Source: Microbulbifer variabilis ATCC 700307 (lineage in GTDB: Bacteria; Pseudomonadota; Gammaproteobacteria; Pseudomonadales; Cellvibrionaceae). Taken from it: a DNA stretch of 64,000 bases. A model generated the notes under the pieces. That model made no database searches and was not told the DNA's origin. It saw only the letters and a program-made list of their open reading frames with translations. The DNA lies in the NCBI RefSeq assembly GCF_000380565.1, contig NZ_AQYJ01000029.1, positions 186,001-250,000 of the forward strand. Reading direction: 5' to 3'. Shown piece after piece: positions 53,858 through 62,820 of this stretch. How positions within the stretch are numbered: position 1 is the stretch's first letter; each line of letters starts with the position of its first letter. Position numbers and translations under genes: made by a program.

Positions 53858-54635
53858 TGTTCATCCCTTTTTGTACATTGTCCATGGAAATATACTCAGA
53901 ACTTTTCATGGCTCTATCTAGTAAGCCATCCCAAAACGCCGCTCTAAGATTTAGTGCTTTTATCGCCCCATGGCGAAGATGCCTTCGCCCCTCCTCTGTG
54001 TCAGCAAAATCCAAAGCAACTTGATTAAGATTCTCTGTATGGCTGTCATCAACAAGCGTGTGTACCGGGAAAAAGCAGTATTCTTCTAATTTTAAACTCT
54101 GCAAATTCTTCAACCCTTTCTCTATATATGGATAAATTGAACTAACAATATGCTCAGTTCCCATGCCTATAGCCCCAATCGCCTCTTCTGTGGAACCATG
54201 AAGCAGTACATCAGATAACATTTCATACCAAACTATGCCTTCCGACTGGCAGCTTTCTGGGATATCTTGTGTCACGTGCGACTTAAATCTTTCGAATAAT
54301 TCCGTATGTGATATATTGTCCACCCAGTTTTTCTTAATTCCATATTGTTCCAGTTCTCTGAGTTCGGACTCCTCATAATGTCCAGATTCCTCTTTGAGGT
54401 TTTCGAGAAGGACACTCCGATGTCTTTTTAGCGTTAGGCGCGAAATTACAGCGGCCAACATATTGATGAATCGCGAGGAATAAAATCCATACTGCTGAGC
54501 AAAATCCCCAACGGCGTGTTTAAAGTTTGGTAAGTCTCCATTGGCAAACCGTAAAAGATACGGATGGTGCACAGCCCTATGTGAAAGGGCCTCTTCGGAG
54601 AGTTGTTTTAACCAAGCTGTTTTTTGAAAGCTCAT
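53835..54635 (-). CDS. Haem-oxygenase-like diiron oxidase (HDO/CADD/UndA-like)
   Basis: 266 residues, all helical. Candidate iron ligands are EESGH (E-x-x-H, as I recall for UndA), E in GTEHIVSSIY and the H-x3-D-x2-H pattern in HTLVDDSHTEN, the same spacing as in CADD and SznF. This superfamily uses a labile diiron centre and O2 to cleave, desaturate or N-oxygenate substrates. It starts the operon with the methyltransferase and TauD-type dioxygenase and carries a conserved N-terminal AVHHPYLLRFANGDLPNF. The substrate is unknown; no carrier protein or amino-acid-activating enzyme is nearby. Confidence 0.75.
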   Translation of the reverse strand: MSFQKTAWLKQLSEEALSHRAVHHPYLLRFANGDLPNFKHAVGDFAQQYGFYSSRFINMLAAVISRLTLKRHRSVLLENLKEESGHYEESELRELEQYGIKKNWVDNISHTELFERFKSHVTQDIPESCQSEGIVWYEMLSDVLLHGSTEEAIGAIGMGTEHIVSSIYPYIEKGLKNLQSLKLEEYCFFPVHTLVDDSHTENLNQVALDFADTEEGRRHLRHGAIKALNLRAAFWDGLLDRAMKSSEYISMDNVQKGMNNESYYIN

Positions 54636-55220
54636 GTGAATTCCCTGATTAATTACTGATGCAGTGATTGATGTTTCTGTAAAAATAAAACATATAAATT
54701 TATAACTTAATAATGTTGTTGAGATAGGGCATCCCGTAATCCTCCTATTTTCTTTACAAGCTCAAATTACTATCTGTCACATTCATGCTGTCGCTAAAAG
54801 TTGGCTTGTGCATGCTATTCATCAGGGAAAATCAGTAACTTCGAACATAAGATGCCCCTCAATCTCAATAGGTGTCATTTAAAGATCAGTCGCAAATGCC
54901 CTAAAAAATATTACAGGGGACACTATAAAAATTGGCTATCAAAATAGCATTTAAATTACGAAATAAAATATGCTTATTGATTAATAGCTTGTAGTAAAAT
55001 ATGACGCTGCCGATCAGCCGCAATAGCCGTATTGCATGGGAGGAAAAGGCCGATAGGCGGAGTATTCATTCTGGCGCAGTTCTCTGTTTTGACTATGTGC
55101 ATTTATTAGCAGTTCTTATATAAGGTGTTATCTGATTAGAAATTACCTGTCTCTTTAGTGTGATGATCTTGGTGCCACGACAAATTACTAATGAACTAAT
55201 TTCTAACCTGTTCCGTTAAT
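54636..55220. other. AT-rich stretch upstream of the diiron-oxidase operon
   Basis: About 585 bases; should contain the operon promoter on the minus strand. I saw no operator, repeat or gene that could be named. Confidence 0.45.
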
Positions 55221-55850
55221 AATGGCGAAGACATTGCCTGTGTTTTTTGAGAAAAACAGCCAGTTCAGGTACAACCAAACAGGTATGTCATTGTTGAAGA
55301 AATTATCGATAAATAGGTTAAGGGTGGTTTACCTAAGTTTATAATCGATAACCAATTGAAGGTTGTCGGGATGGAGTTAACCACTAATACTGGCTTTGAA
55401 GATATGGTACGCCCAACAGCCAATCATGCCAGGCAGTATGCGAATGATTCCGGTAAGGGTGAGCACGTAAATTTTTATGGTGAATTTTCTTAGATCATGC
55501 GAACTGTGGCGGGTATGAGTACAACTGCAACTGAGATGGCAATTTATCTTATCGCTTTACAGTCGGGTAAGTTAGTTAAAGACCTCAGTTTGCTATGGAC
55601 ACCAGTCATTCTTGAAGATGGGAAAACCAGAGGGTTTAACGATATCGAGAATAGGTATGCGATGGGGTGGTAAGTTATTGATAGAGGGCGACATAGGGCT
55701 CTTAGTGCAAGTGGTGCCAATGCGGGAACTGTGATTCACTACCCTGAGGACGAACTATCTATTGTCGTTCTCACAAACTTACTTGGAGGGCTACCTATTC
55801 AATTTGTAGACCGAATCGCCGCGAAATATGTACCTGGATTCCAGCTATAA
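55221..55850 (+). pseudogene. Serine hydrolase (beta-lactamase-fold) remnant
   Basis: The plus-strand sequence gives, after frame correction, FRYNQTGYVIVEEIIDK (class C/serine-hydrolase YxN-type region), then KGGLPKFIIDNQLKVVGMEL, MSTTATEMAIYLIALQSG and HYPEDELSIVVLTNLLGGLP. It has TAG stops at 55491-55493 and another early TAG, a TAA at 55671-55673, a TGA near 55248, and a one-base shift near 55281. The family (PF00144 type) hydrolyses esters or peptides. All start-side regions are missing or scrambled; the gene is dead. Confidence 0.8.
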
Positions 55851-55950
55851 ATTCAACAACCAACTCCTCCGTTATTTGATATCTTGACCTATGATCAAGC
55901 TAATTTACCTTTCTTTGAAGCGAAAAAATTAGGTGAGTAAGGAGTGATTT

Positions 55951-56658
55951 GTGACAACTTTTGTTTTGGTGCATGGAGCTTGGCAGGGAGGGTGGTGCTG
56001 GAAGCGGGTTTCAGCACTTCTGCGCAAGGCAGGTCATGACGTTTTCACACCCACCCTCACAGGGCTTGGGGAGCGCTCGCACCTCTTGAACGATAGGATT
56101 GACCTGGAAACCCATATTCAGGATGTTTTGGGAGTTCTTCGGTGTGAGGAGTTGTCTGATATTGTTTTATGCGGGCATAGTTATGGGGGTATGGTTATAA
56201 CAGGTGTTGCTGATAAAGTACCCCAAGCTATATCTTCCCTGGTTTATCTCGATGCTTTAGTGCCAGAAGATGGGCAGAGTGTCCTGGACCTCCTTCCCAG
56301 CGACGATGCCTCCAGTTTCAAGGAAAGCGCTAGAACTAAAGGTCAGGGTTTTCGAGTGGCACCTAGCCCAGCAGAAGTTTTTGGGGTTAATGCTGAAGAT
56401 CAAGCCTGGGTAGATCGGCGTAATGTTGATCATCCATTAAAGACCTTTGAGCAACCTATACGCCTGAACGGCTTATGGAAACAAGTGCCTGGGTGCCTTT
56501 ATATTTATGCTACAGGTTGGAGCCCAGGTATCGGCAAGCCTTTTTTCGACAGGGCTGAGCTGGACATTGATTGGCAGGCTATGACCCTTTCATGTGGTCA
56601 TTATGTGATGATAGATATGCCCAAGGAGTTGACTCAGGTGTTGATTCGTTCGACTTGA
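55951..56658 (+). CDS. Alpha/beta-hydrolase (salicylate-esterase-like)
   Basis: 235 residues, cytosolic alpha/beta-hydrolase of the EstA/salicylic-acid-binding-protein-2 family. MTTFVLVHGAWQGGWCWKRV (oxyanion/HG motif), GLGERSHLLNDRIDLETHIQ, LCGHSYGGMVITGVADKV (Ser in GHSYGG) and SCGHYVMIDMPKELTQ (His) are family features. Bacterial members are esterases with unknown natural substrate. Start is GTG at 55951; an AAGGAG ribosome site precedes it (about 55939-55944). Confidence 0.92.
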   Translation: MTTFVLVHGAWQGGWCWKRVSALLRKAGHDVFTPTLTGLGERSHLLNDRIDLETHIQDVLGVLRCEELSDIVLCGHSYGGMVITGVADKVPQAISSLVYLDALVPEDGQSVLDLLPSDDASSFKESARTKGQGFRVAPSPAEVFGVNAEDQAWVDRRNVDHPLKTFEQPIRLNGLWKQVPGCLYIYATGWSPGIGKPFFDRAELDIDWQAMTLSCGHYVMIDMPKELTQVLIRST

Positions 56659-56713
56659 TTGTCGCTATCATATCGTGATAGAGGTATGGAAAAATCAAGC
56701 GATAATTAATTAA

Positions 56714-56878
56714 AAGTTCAGAATAAAATTAATTGCTGTTTATTGGTCTTTCTTCGGAGCATCCTTTGGTCTATTAACCTTTCTGTATGGCTGGGCTCTA
56801 TTTGCACTCGGTAGGCGGTCAAACAAGACGCAAGTCTTTGATCTGTTCAGTAAGTCTTTCTATAAAGTATTCGGTTAG
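56714..56878 (+). pseudogene. Membrane-protein C-terminal fragment
   Basis: Open frame directly after a TAA: hydrophobic AVYWSFFGASFGLLTFLYGW then FALGRRSNKTQVFDLFSKSF and a TAG. No ATG or GTG is available near its beginning, so it is called a fragment. Confidence 0.35.
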
Positions 56879-56948
56879 TGCGAGTTTGATCTATTGTTCT
56901 TATTACAAACTAAGTAATAGCTTTAGTTCATACTTTAGTTTCCCACGC

Positions 56949-56974
56949 GCCCCCCCCCCGCAGGGGAGGGGGGC
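56949..56974 (-). terminator. GC-homopolymer hairpin after the SDR gene
   Basis: A run of about 11 C (56949-56959) pairs with GGGGAGGGGGG (56963-56973) around a GCA loop. On the minus strand it lies just after the SDR stop but has no T-run. Could stop or slow polymerase; its run length may vary. Confidence 0.4.
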
Positions 56975-56987
56975 TGAACACTCCAGG

Positions 56988-57596
56988 CTAGGCATCGACA
57001 AAGATTATTTCACCAGTTATAAATCCATCGACTGAACGTTCAAAAGCTTTTCCGACCTGGTGCCCCGGCACGGGCTCGAAACCAGGCATCATATCACCGT
57101 AGACATCCCAGGCTTCTTCCAATACCGTTGGATTAACCACATTGATTCGAATATCCCTGGGGAGTTCATAAGCAACACATTTGACAAAGGTATCAATTGC
57201 TCCACTGGTTGTTGCATCGGCAATTGCCATAGGGATCGGTCTGATGTTTAGAATACCGGATATTAGCGTAAAGGATCCTTTATCGGCGATGTACTCTTGA
57301 CCGACTCTTACAAGATTGATTTGTCCCATCATCTTGCTCATTACTGTTGTCATCCACTGTCGCTCAGTCATATCGACAAAGTTTGCGTATTCACAGAAGC
57401 CAACGGTGTTTACGACAGCATCGAAGTCGCCCACCGTCTTAAACAGTCGCCTGATAGAGTCTTCATCAGTAATATCAACCTGATGGTCACATCCCTTTCC
57501 CGAGCGACTCGCTGTGATAACCTTGTGGCTGCTTAACCCTGTTAAAGCGGCCTGTCCCATTTTACCTTGTGCGCCAATAAGGATAACGTTTTTCAC
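56988..57596 (-). CDS. Short-chain dehydrogenase/reductase (short form)
   Basis: 202 residues. The N-terminus has a nucleotide-binding loop VILIGAQGKMGQAAL (GxxGxxG-like) with HQVDITDEDSI, then DAVVNTVGF, LISGILNIRPIPM and GAIDTFVKCVAYELPRDIR with RINVVNPTVLEE. The catalytic Tyr-x-x-x-Lys of classical SDRs is missing (ADATTSGAIDTF at the position), as in a known short SDR subgroup. It is transcribed divergently from a LysR gene, which is probably its regulator. Confidence 0.88.
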   Translation of the reverse strand: MKNVILIGAQGKMGQAALTGLSSHKVITASRSGKGCDHQVDITDEDSIRRLFKTVGDFDAVVNTVGFCEYANFVDMTERQWMTTVMSKMMGQINLVRVGQEYIADKGSFTLISGILNIRPIPMAIADATTSGAIDTFVKCVAYELPRDIRINVVNPTVLEEAWDVYGDMMPGFEPVPGHQVGKAFERSVDGFITGEIIFVDA

Positions 57597-57676
57597 TCTA
57601 AGTACCTGTTTTATATGAAGAATTTACTATTTGCCGCAATGCGATGCTGCTCAATTACTAGGAGAATGCTAGTTTT

Positions 57677-57689
57677 ATTGTGATACAAT
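57677..57689. promoter_or_regulatory. Candidate LysR-type operator
   Basis: ATTGT-GAT-ACAAT, a perfect inverted repeat in the 126-base gap between the divergent SDR and LysR genes, 34 bases before the LysR start. It resembles the T-N11-A layout of LysR sites. Untested. Confidence 0.5.
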
Positions 57690-57722
57690 GTTAAACAGTA
57701 TTTATTTGTAAGAGATACAAGT

Positions 57723-58610
57723 GTGAACCAAATAAATCGATTGGAGGTCAAGCAGCTCCGAATATTCCAGGCATTAATATCTGAAAGAAGTGTATCTCGT
57801 GTCGCAAGTCAGGTCGGCCTTACTCAGCAAGCTGTTAGTGAACATTTAAAAAAGTTGAGAGATATTTTTAGTGATGAACTTTTTCTCCGGAAAAGCAATG
57901 GACTAATTCCAACGCCGACAGCAATAAACTTAGGGAAAAAGGTTGATGCGATCCTCCAAGGGTTAGATAAATTGTTGGAGCCAGCAGTTTTTGAGCCATC
58001 TAAAATAGCACAAACCTATACCATCGCTGCGACAGATTACTCCCAACAAGTGGTGCTTCCCGGCTTATTGCCTAAACTCAGAGCGCTAGCTCCCAACTTG
58101 AAAGTGGTAATACGGGATATTGCTACAGACAGACTGGAAGAGTTAATGAGTGAAGCCAAGGTGGATTTAATAGTTGCAGATTCGGATATAAATTCTGACC
58201 TGTACTCTTCTATCACATTATTTACTGATTACTATGTCTGCGTTGCGGCAAAGAGTTCGCCTCTGGTAAAGAAGAAGCTGGGTTTGGAGGAAATAGCTTC
58301 TGAGCCGCATCTTATGGCATCTCCGCTTAAGTCCGGTACGGCAGGAATTATTGATGGTTGGTTTGCAAGGCACCGTTTGCGTAGAAATGTTGTTATGTCT
58401 ACGCCATGTTTTACCACGGTTCCACAATATCTCAAAAAAACAGATATGCTTGCTTTTTTACCTAACCGGGTAGCGAGTGATTCAAACCTTGCCATTCTTA
58501 ATCTGAAAAACAAGCCGGTAGAGTTTGATGTTATAGCCGCATGGCACCCTCGTTCAGATCATGATGCTTTACATAATTGGGTTGTAAACTTGTTGAGAGA
58601 GTGTGTCTAG
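57723..58610 (+). CDS. LysR-family regulator
   Basis: 295 residues. N-terminal winged HTH (about 1-62): LEVKQLRIFQALISERSVSR, VASQVGLTQQAVSEHLKKLR, FSDELFLRKSNGLIPTP. The C-terminal effector-binding part has AATDYSQQVVLPGLLPKLRA and VVIRDIATDRLEELMSEAKV. It starts at a GTG. Position (divergent from the SDR gene) suggests it controls that gene and itself. Effector is unknown. Confidence 0.92.
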   Translation: MNQINRLEVKQLRIFQALISERSVSRVASQVGLTQQAVSEHLKKLRDIFSDELFLRKSNGLIPTPTAINLGKKVDAILQGLDKLLEPAVFEPSKIAQTYTIAATDYSQQVVLPGLLPKLRALAPNLKVVIRDIATDRLEELMSEAKVDLIVADSDINSDLYSSITLFTDYYVCVAAKSSPLVKKKLGLEEIASEPHLMASPLKSGTAGIIDGWFARHRLRRNVVMSTPCFTTVPQYLKKTDMLAFLPNRVASDSNLAILNLKNKPVEFDVIAAWHPRSDHDALHNWVVNLLRECV

Positions 58611-58719
58611 TATTCTTTAGTTGATATTAAAGTACATAAAGGTGCGAGAGTGGCATAGGGGATTCAGGAGTTACTGAGTAAATGAGATCTTTAGAAACGC
58701 AATTTTATCGGGAAAATAA

Positions 58720-59120
58720 ATGATTCTTGATTTTCATTCGTGCAATAAAAAGTTGAACAGGCGAGGCGCGGTGGAGAGGGTGGCATAGAAATATATCAAG
58801 CCCTTAAATGCAGAGATTTTAATAGAGCATGAGATTTTGCTATTCCTGTTGTGATGCCACGGTTTAGCTCTGTGGGTGAGCTTGCCCATTGTGATATTGA
58901 GGAGATGTATATCATTTTAAAAGCTAAAGGCACTTTGACTATCGAGGACGAGAAGACACGAGCTTCCGCTGAAGGTGTAATTTTAAATAAAATAGCTGGA
59001 ACCCATGGGTTAGTTAATGACTTATCGAAAGAGATGGAATTGTTAATTATTCAAGCCAGTTTGAAGTGGTACCAGCTTAATAAGTCAGTTAATTTGACGG
59101 TAGAAAGTTACCAGGCTTGA
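58720..59120 (+). pseudogene. Cupin-domain gene with stop and frameshift
   Basis: After frame correction it reads GGIEIYQALKCRDFNRA-stop-DFAIPVVMPRFSSVGE and then LAHCDIEEMYIILKAKGTL, TIEDEKTRASAEG and IAGTHGLVNDLSKEMELLI, the order of a cupin beta-barrel (first His motif partly altered to LAHC, second with GTHGLVN). An in-frame TGA lies at 58830-58832 (W in the family) and the frame shifts before 58790. Not functional. Confidence 0.75.
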
Positions 59121-59179
59121 ATGCCTTGATTTTCATTGGAGTGACGATTTAACAACATGATTGGGAGTGGGTAAGAGTT

Positions 59180-60070
59180 ATGAAAATGCGAAACTTCTTA
59201 AGAATGGTAATTATCGGGATTGGTTTATCTGTGGTCAATGTAGCTGCAGAAGAAGTCGAGATAGATAAAGACCTCACTATTTATTATGAACAATCGGGGA
59301 GTGGTGATACTGCCATTATTTTTATTCCTGGCTGGATGATGTCGGCAGACGTTTTTGAGCACCAACTTGCCCACTTTAAAGATTCTAAAAAGTACCGCGC
59401 GCTGGCATATGATCCCCGTGGGCAGGGCAAATCATCAAAGCCCGTCGAAGGGCACACCTATCAACAACATGCTAGAGACCTGGCTAAGTTAATAGGGACA
59501 TTGGATATAGACAAGGTGATCTTGGCAGGTTGGTCATATGGCGTAACGGAGCAATTGGCATATTTGAATCAGTTTGGTTCCGATAAACTGAAAGCGATGA
59601 TCATGATTGATACTGGACCAGATATAGCGGGAGCAAGCCGTGATGAGTGGGTTTGGTATCTAAATGATGATTCGGACGGCTATTCACGCTCATTTACTGA
59701 GGGCATTATAGAGGATCGAGATAATGTAATTAGTGAATTTGTGAAATGGATGCTTGAAAACCCTTCAAAGGAAAATATTGCCTGGGTTACCCAAATTGCT
59801 AATCAGACCTCTAGTAGTGTCGCTTCAATTACCAACGCGACCGGATTTTACCTGGACTATAGTGATGATCTTGTAGCATTGGAAGGTAAATTGCCCCTAC
59901 TGTATGTTGTGAGAGAGGAAGTTAAAAGTGTTGCGGATAAATGGATCAAGGCCAATACACCGTCTGCCACTGCTGTTTATATGGGAAAACACATGATGTT
60001 TTGGGAGAGACCCAGAGAGTTTAATCAGGTACTCGATCAGTTTCTTTCTGCCATGGAGAATGATAAATAA
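59180..60070 (+). CDS. Secreted alpha/beta-hydrolase
   Basis: 296 residues with a signal peptide (FLRMVIIGIGLSVVNVAAE). Features of the alpha/beta-hydrolase fold: FIPGWMMSADVFEHQLAHFK, ALAYDPRGQGKSSKP, VILAGWSYGVTEQLAYLN (nucleophile Ser) and the His in VYMGKHMMFWERPREF. Acts outside the cytoplasm, perhaps as an esterase or haloperoxidase-like enzyme. Substrate is unknown. The upstream cupin remnant ends 60 bases before it. Confidence 0.9.
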   Translation: MKMRNFLRMVIIGIGLSVVNVAAEEVEIDKDLTIYYEQSGSGDTAIIFIPGWMMSADVFEHQLAHFKDSKKYRALAYDPRGQGKSSKPVEGHTYQQHARDLAKLIGTLDIDKVILAGWSYGVTEQLAYLNQFGSDKLKAMIMIDTGPDIAGASRDEWVWYLNDDSDGYSRSFTEGIIEDRDNVISEFVKWMLENPSKENIAWVTQIANQTSSSVASITNATGFYLDYSDDLVALEGKLPLLYVVREEVKSVADKWIKANTPSATAVYMGKHMMFWERPREFNQVLDQFLSAMENDK

Positions 60071-60215
60071 TATATAAGCCCCTGCTTTACTTAACTTATG
60101 TATAGAGTGGTTTCGTGGTGATAAACACAGAGGATCAAGAAAATCTGGTTCTCTGTAGTTTTGTTTTAAAAGTTAAAGTGCTCCCCAATGGGGAATGATT
60201 TGTAAAGCGCATATT

Positions 60216-61154
60216 ATGTCTAGAAAAATATTATCCTTAAAGGTAAAAAGAAATACGGAGCCTAAGAAGGCTGATAAAAAGCAAGAGGATACTTCTGATC
60301 CAAAGAAGCGGTTCTTAAATGGCGTAGCTATTAATCCATCTGAGCCTATTCGCCTTGAGTCAGGTTCTCAGCAACTTACGGTACGGGCGATGGATTTGAT
60401 TACGCCAATTGGCAAGGGTCAACGAGGCTTGATTGTGGCCCCTCCGGGCTGTGGCAAAACCACTATCCTCAAGCATATCTGCCAAGCAGTGGGGAAGGCT
60501 TACCCCGAAATAAAGCTGTACGCTTTGCTTATTGATGAAAGGCCAGAGGAGGTTACTGACTTTAAGCGAAGTGTACCGGCAGAAGTGTATGCTTCCTCCT
60601 CTGATCATAGCTATAAAGAGCATGTGCGGGTAGCTAAAGAACTCCTTGATAGGGCTTGTAAGGAAGCCGGTGAAGGCCAGGATGTAATGATCGTGGTTGA
60701 CTCGTTGACAAGGCTATCACGGGTGCATAATGCGCAGCAGAGTGGTAGGGGGCGTACAATGTCAGGTGGGATAGATGCCAGGGCTATGGAGATACCCAGA
60801 AAGCTGTTTGGCGCTGCGAGAAAGATTGAAGGTGGTGGATCACTTACGATTCTGGCAACGATACTCGTGGATACCGGAAGCCGAATGGACCAGGTGATAT
60901 TTGAGGAGTTTAAGGGTACGGGAAATATGGAGGTAGTATTGTCAAAGGAAGTTGCGAGACAGCGAATTTACCCTGCCTTGGATATTGCTAAAAGCAGTAC
61001 TCGCCGTGAGGAAGTCCTGTTTAACTCGAAAGATATTGCAACGATAAGAGCTTTACGAAGAACGCTTGCCGGCCTTAAGCCTGTAGATGGCACTAAAAAA
61101 CTTATTGAACTCCTTAAAAAGTACCCGACTAATGCGGAGTTACTTGACCATTAA
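60216..61154 (+). CDS. Rho-like ATPase without the Rho RNA-binding N-terminus
   Basis: 312 residues (319 from an ATG at 60195) matching only the ATPase half of transcription termination factor Rho. Walker A is APPGCGKTT; further Rho blocks are [95 protein letters not shown] and [19 protein letters not shown]. Rho is normally about 420 residues with a helix bundle and an OB-fold RNA-binding domain before the ATPase; here only a short basic lead with [19 protein letters not shown] precedes it. The primary-site RNA-binding domain is therefore absent while the catalytic P-loop, Q and R loop regions look intact. Probably a second, specialised Rho. Confidence 0.9.
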   Translation: MSRKILSLKVKRNTEPKKADKKQEDTSDPKKRFLNGVAINPSEPIRLESGSQQLTVRAMDLITPIGKGQRGLIVAPPGCGKTTILKHICQAVGKAYPEIKLYALLIDERPEEVTDFKRSVPAEVYASSSDHSYKEHVRVAKELLDRACKEAGEGQDVMIVVDSLTRLSRVHNAQQSGRGRTMSGGIDARAMEIPRKLFGAARKIEGGGSLTILATILVDTGSRMDQVIFEEFKGTGNMEVVLSKEVARQRIYPALDIAKSSTRREEVLFNSKDIATIRALRRTLAGLKPVDGTKKLIELLKKYPTNAELLDH

Positions 61155-61258
61155 TTTTTAGTTAAGTTTAGGGGGAGTATTTAGCCGCTTAGCATTTTAG
61201 GAGTTAGTTACTGAACGCCCGAGACCTTATTATGACAACTGTTAGTCAGTCGGGGGCT

Positions 61259-61720
61259 TCACACGTCAATTCTATGGTGTGTTTTTGCAGGATACTCTTC
61301 AATGGCTTCCCCCTCTAGTATTTCACTACCAGTTTGGTAACGCATTGTCATCTGGCCAGTTGCAAGCAGAGTTCCTACACTGTCATAAACTTCGGTATAG
61401 GAATAAAAGATTTTATGCCCCGAGCTGGTCAACTTACCTATGGCGGTTAACTGGTTGGTTTTGGCTCGACCGGTGAAATTGGTTGTTAATGATAGCGTGA
61501 GGGATTTACGTCGACGATTTGGGTACGGGCAGTAGAGACCACAGTAGGATCCGGCAATATCAATTAACGTTGTAATAAACCCCCCATGGGGTACTCCGTG
61601 GCTATTCAAATGCTCAGGGAGTACGGTTACGCTGATCACTACACGGCCTTCCTGCCACTCATCAATTTTCACACCCAAATGATCATTGAACGGTGGTTGT
61701 TTTTTATTTTGCCAGCTCAT
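61259..61720 (-). CDS. PaaI-type thioesterase (hotdog fold)
   Basis: 153 residues of the PaaI/YbgC-like hotdog thioesterase family: PEHLNSHGVPHGGFITTLID (HGG motif), SLTLSLTTNFTGRAKTNQLT and a C-terminal QMTMRYQTGS. It hydrolyses acyl-CoA thioesters, likely aromatic or short acyl. It lies 21 bases behind the DMT exporter gene and is probably co-transcribed with it. Confidence 0.9.
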   Translation of the reverse strand: MSWQNKKQPPFNDHLGVKIDEWQEGRVVISVTVLPEHLNSHGVPHGGFITTLIDIAGSYCGLYCPYPNRRRKSLTLSLTTNFTGRAKTNQLTAIGKLTSSGHKIFYSYTEVYDSVGTLLATGQMTMRYQTGSEILEGEAIEEYPAKTHHRIDV

Positions 61721-61741
61721 TTGGACTTACCTTTTGGGAAA

Positions 61742-62740
61742 TTAGTTCAGAACAGGGTGCGTTCGGGCAGCGTGCAGGGTGGAGAAATACACTGTGAGCA
61801 GACCCGCTGTGACCACTATAAGAATTCCTATCAGCGCAATTGTGTTAGGCAGATGCTGCCATATCAGCCAGCCAAAAATGCCGGCAATAACTACTCCAAA
61901 ATAACTGATTGGTGAAACTACACTGGGTTTTGCATAACTATAAGCTTTGGTATAGAGCCATATCGCTAATAAAACAGAAACCCCATTAAAAGCCAGGTAG
62001 GGAATAGTCCAGGTAGGTATTGACTGCCAGTAGTAGATACCCAGGGGCAGGCTACACATAAATGAGATAAGGACGTAGTAAAACAAAATAAGGCTCGACC
62101 TATCAGTACGAGACAGAACACGTGTGCCCACCATAGAGACAGCTAGAGTAATACCTGACAGTAAGCCGAAGGCGTGGCCACTGCTGATACCATGGATATC
62201 AGGTTGAAGAATCAGTGCGATACCAAGTAGTCCAAGCACAATGGGTAGCCAGCTTGTGGCGGGAATCTGTGCACGCGCCCAAAGCCAGGCTACAAGTGGA
62301 ACAAAAATAGGGGCGGCATTGCGTAGTAAGCCTGCCTCCATCAATGAAATACGGCTGAGTGCATAAAAGTAGGAAAAGAAGCAGAGCCAGCCTGCAAAGC
62401 CTCGCAGTAAATGGGTTTTCCAGTGTTGTGTTATGAGCTGTTGGGGTGACTGGCGCACCAGCCAGGGAATAAGTAATAGTAAGCAGATGCTGTATTGGCT
62501 GAGAACTATTAAAGGTACTGGTACGGCGGGTGATATCCATTTACTGGCTGCGGCGGCTGTACTGGCAACCATGGCGGTGGCCAGTGCGTAACCTATGCCT
62601 TTCCAATTGTTTCTCTTAACCCTGGCTTGGATCGCCTTGTGGTGATCTAACGGTTCTGGTGACTGTTCGAGCTGCAGCTCATTAAACCGCATCTGGCTCG
62701 GTCGTAGTTTCGATTCTATTAAGGTATCAGGCCTTGTCAT
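61742..62740 (-). CDS. DMT-superfamily (EamA) transporter
   Basis: 332 residues with about ten hydrophobic segments in two EamA repeats; the second contains FNGVSVLLAIWLYTKAYSYA and VVSPISYFGVVIAGIFGWLI, typical of this group. A hydrophilic N-terminal 50 residues (ESKLRPSQMRFNELQLEQSP) precedes the first helix. It probably exports amino acids or similar metabolites. It is the first gene of a two-gene unit with the thioesterase. Confidence 0.9.
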   Translation of the reverse strand: MTRPDTLIESKLRPSQMRFNELQLEQSPEPLDHHKAIQARVKRNNWKGIGYALATAMVASTAAAASKWISPAVPVPLIVLSQYSICLLLLIPWLVRQSPQQLITQHWKTHLLRGFAGWLCFFSYFYALSRISLMEAGLLRNAAPIFVPLVAWLWARAQIPATSWLPIVLGLLGIALILQPDIHGISSGHAFGLLSGITLAVSMVGTRVLSRTDRSSLILFYYVLISFMCSLPLGIYYWQSIPTWTIPYLAFNGVSVLLAIWLYTKAYSYAKPSVVSPISYFGVVIAGIFGWLIWQHLPNTIALIGILIVVTAGLLTVYFSTLHAARTHPVLN

Positions 62741-62773
62741 TGTGTTGCCAATTAAAAATCTCTCAACTTTGGC

Positions 62774-62806
62774 AAAAAGGGTAACCGGTACTTTTACCGG
62801 TTACCC
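62774..62806 (-). terminator. Intrinsic terminator after 3-hydroxyacyl-CoA dehydrogenase gene
   Basis: GGGTAACCGGTA (62779-62790), loop CTTT, TACCGGTTACCC (62795-62806); on the minus strand the T-run is five bases (62774-62778). Confidence 0.88.
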
Positions 62807-62820
62807 TTGAGAAGCGAATA

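Larger units (their letters stand above)
56659..56987. other. Intergenic stretch with a C-terminal membrane-protein fragment
   Basis: 329 bases. A 55-codon plus-strand frame (56714-56878) has VYWSFFGASFGLLTFLYGWA and a basic end but no start codon; it looks like a fragment. A poly-C tract then occurs at 56949-56959. Confidence 0.4.
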
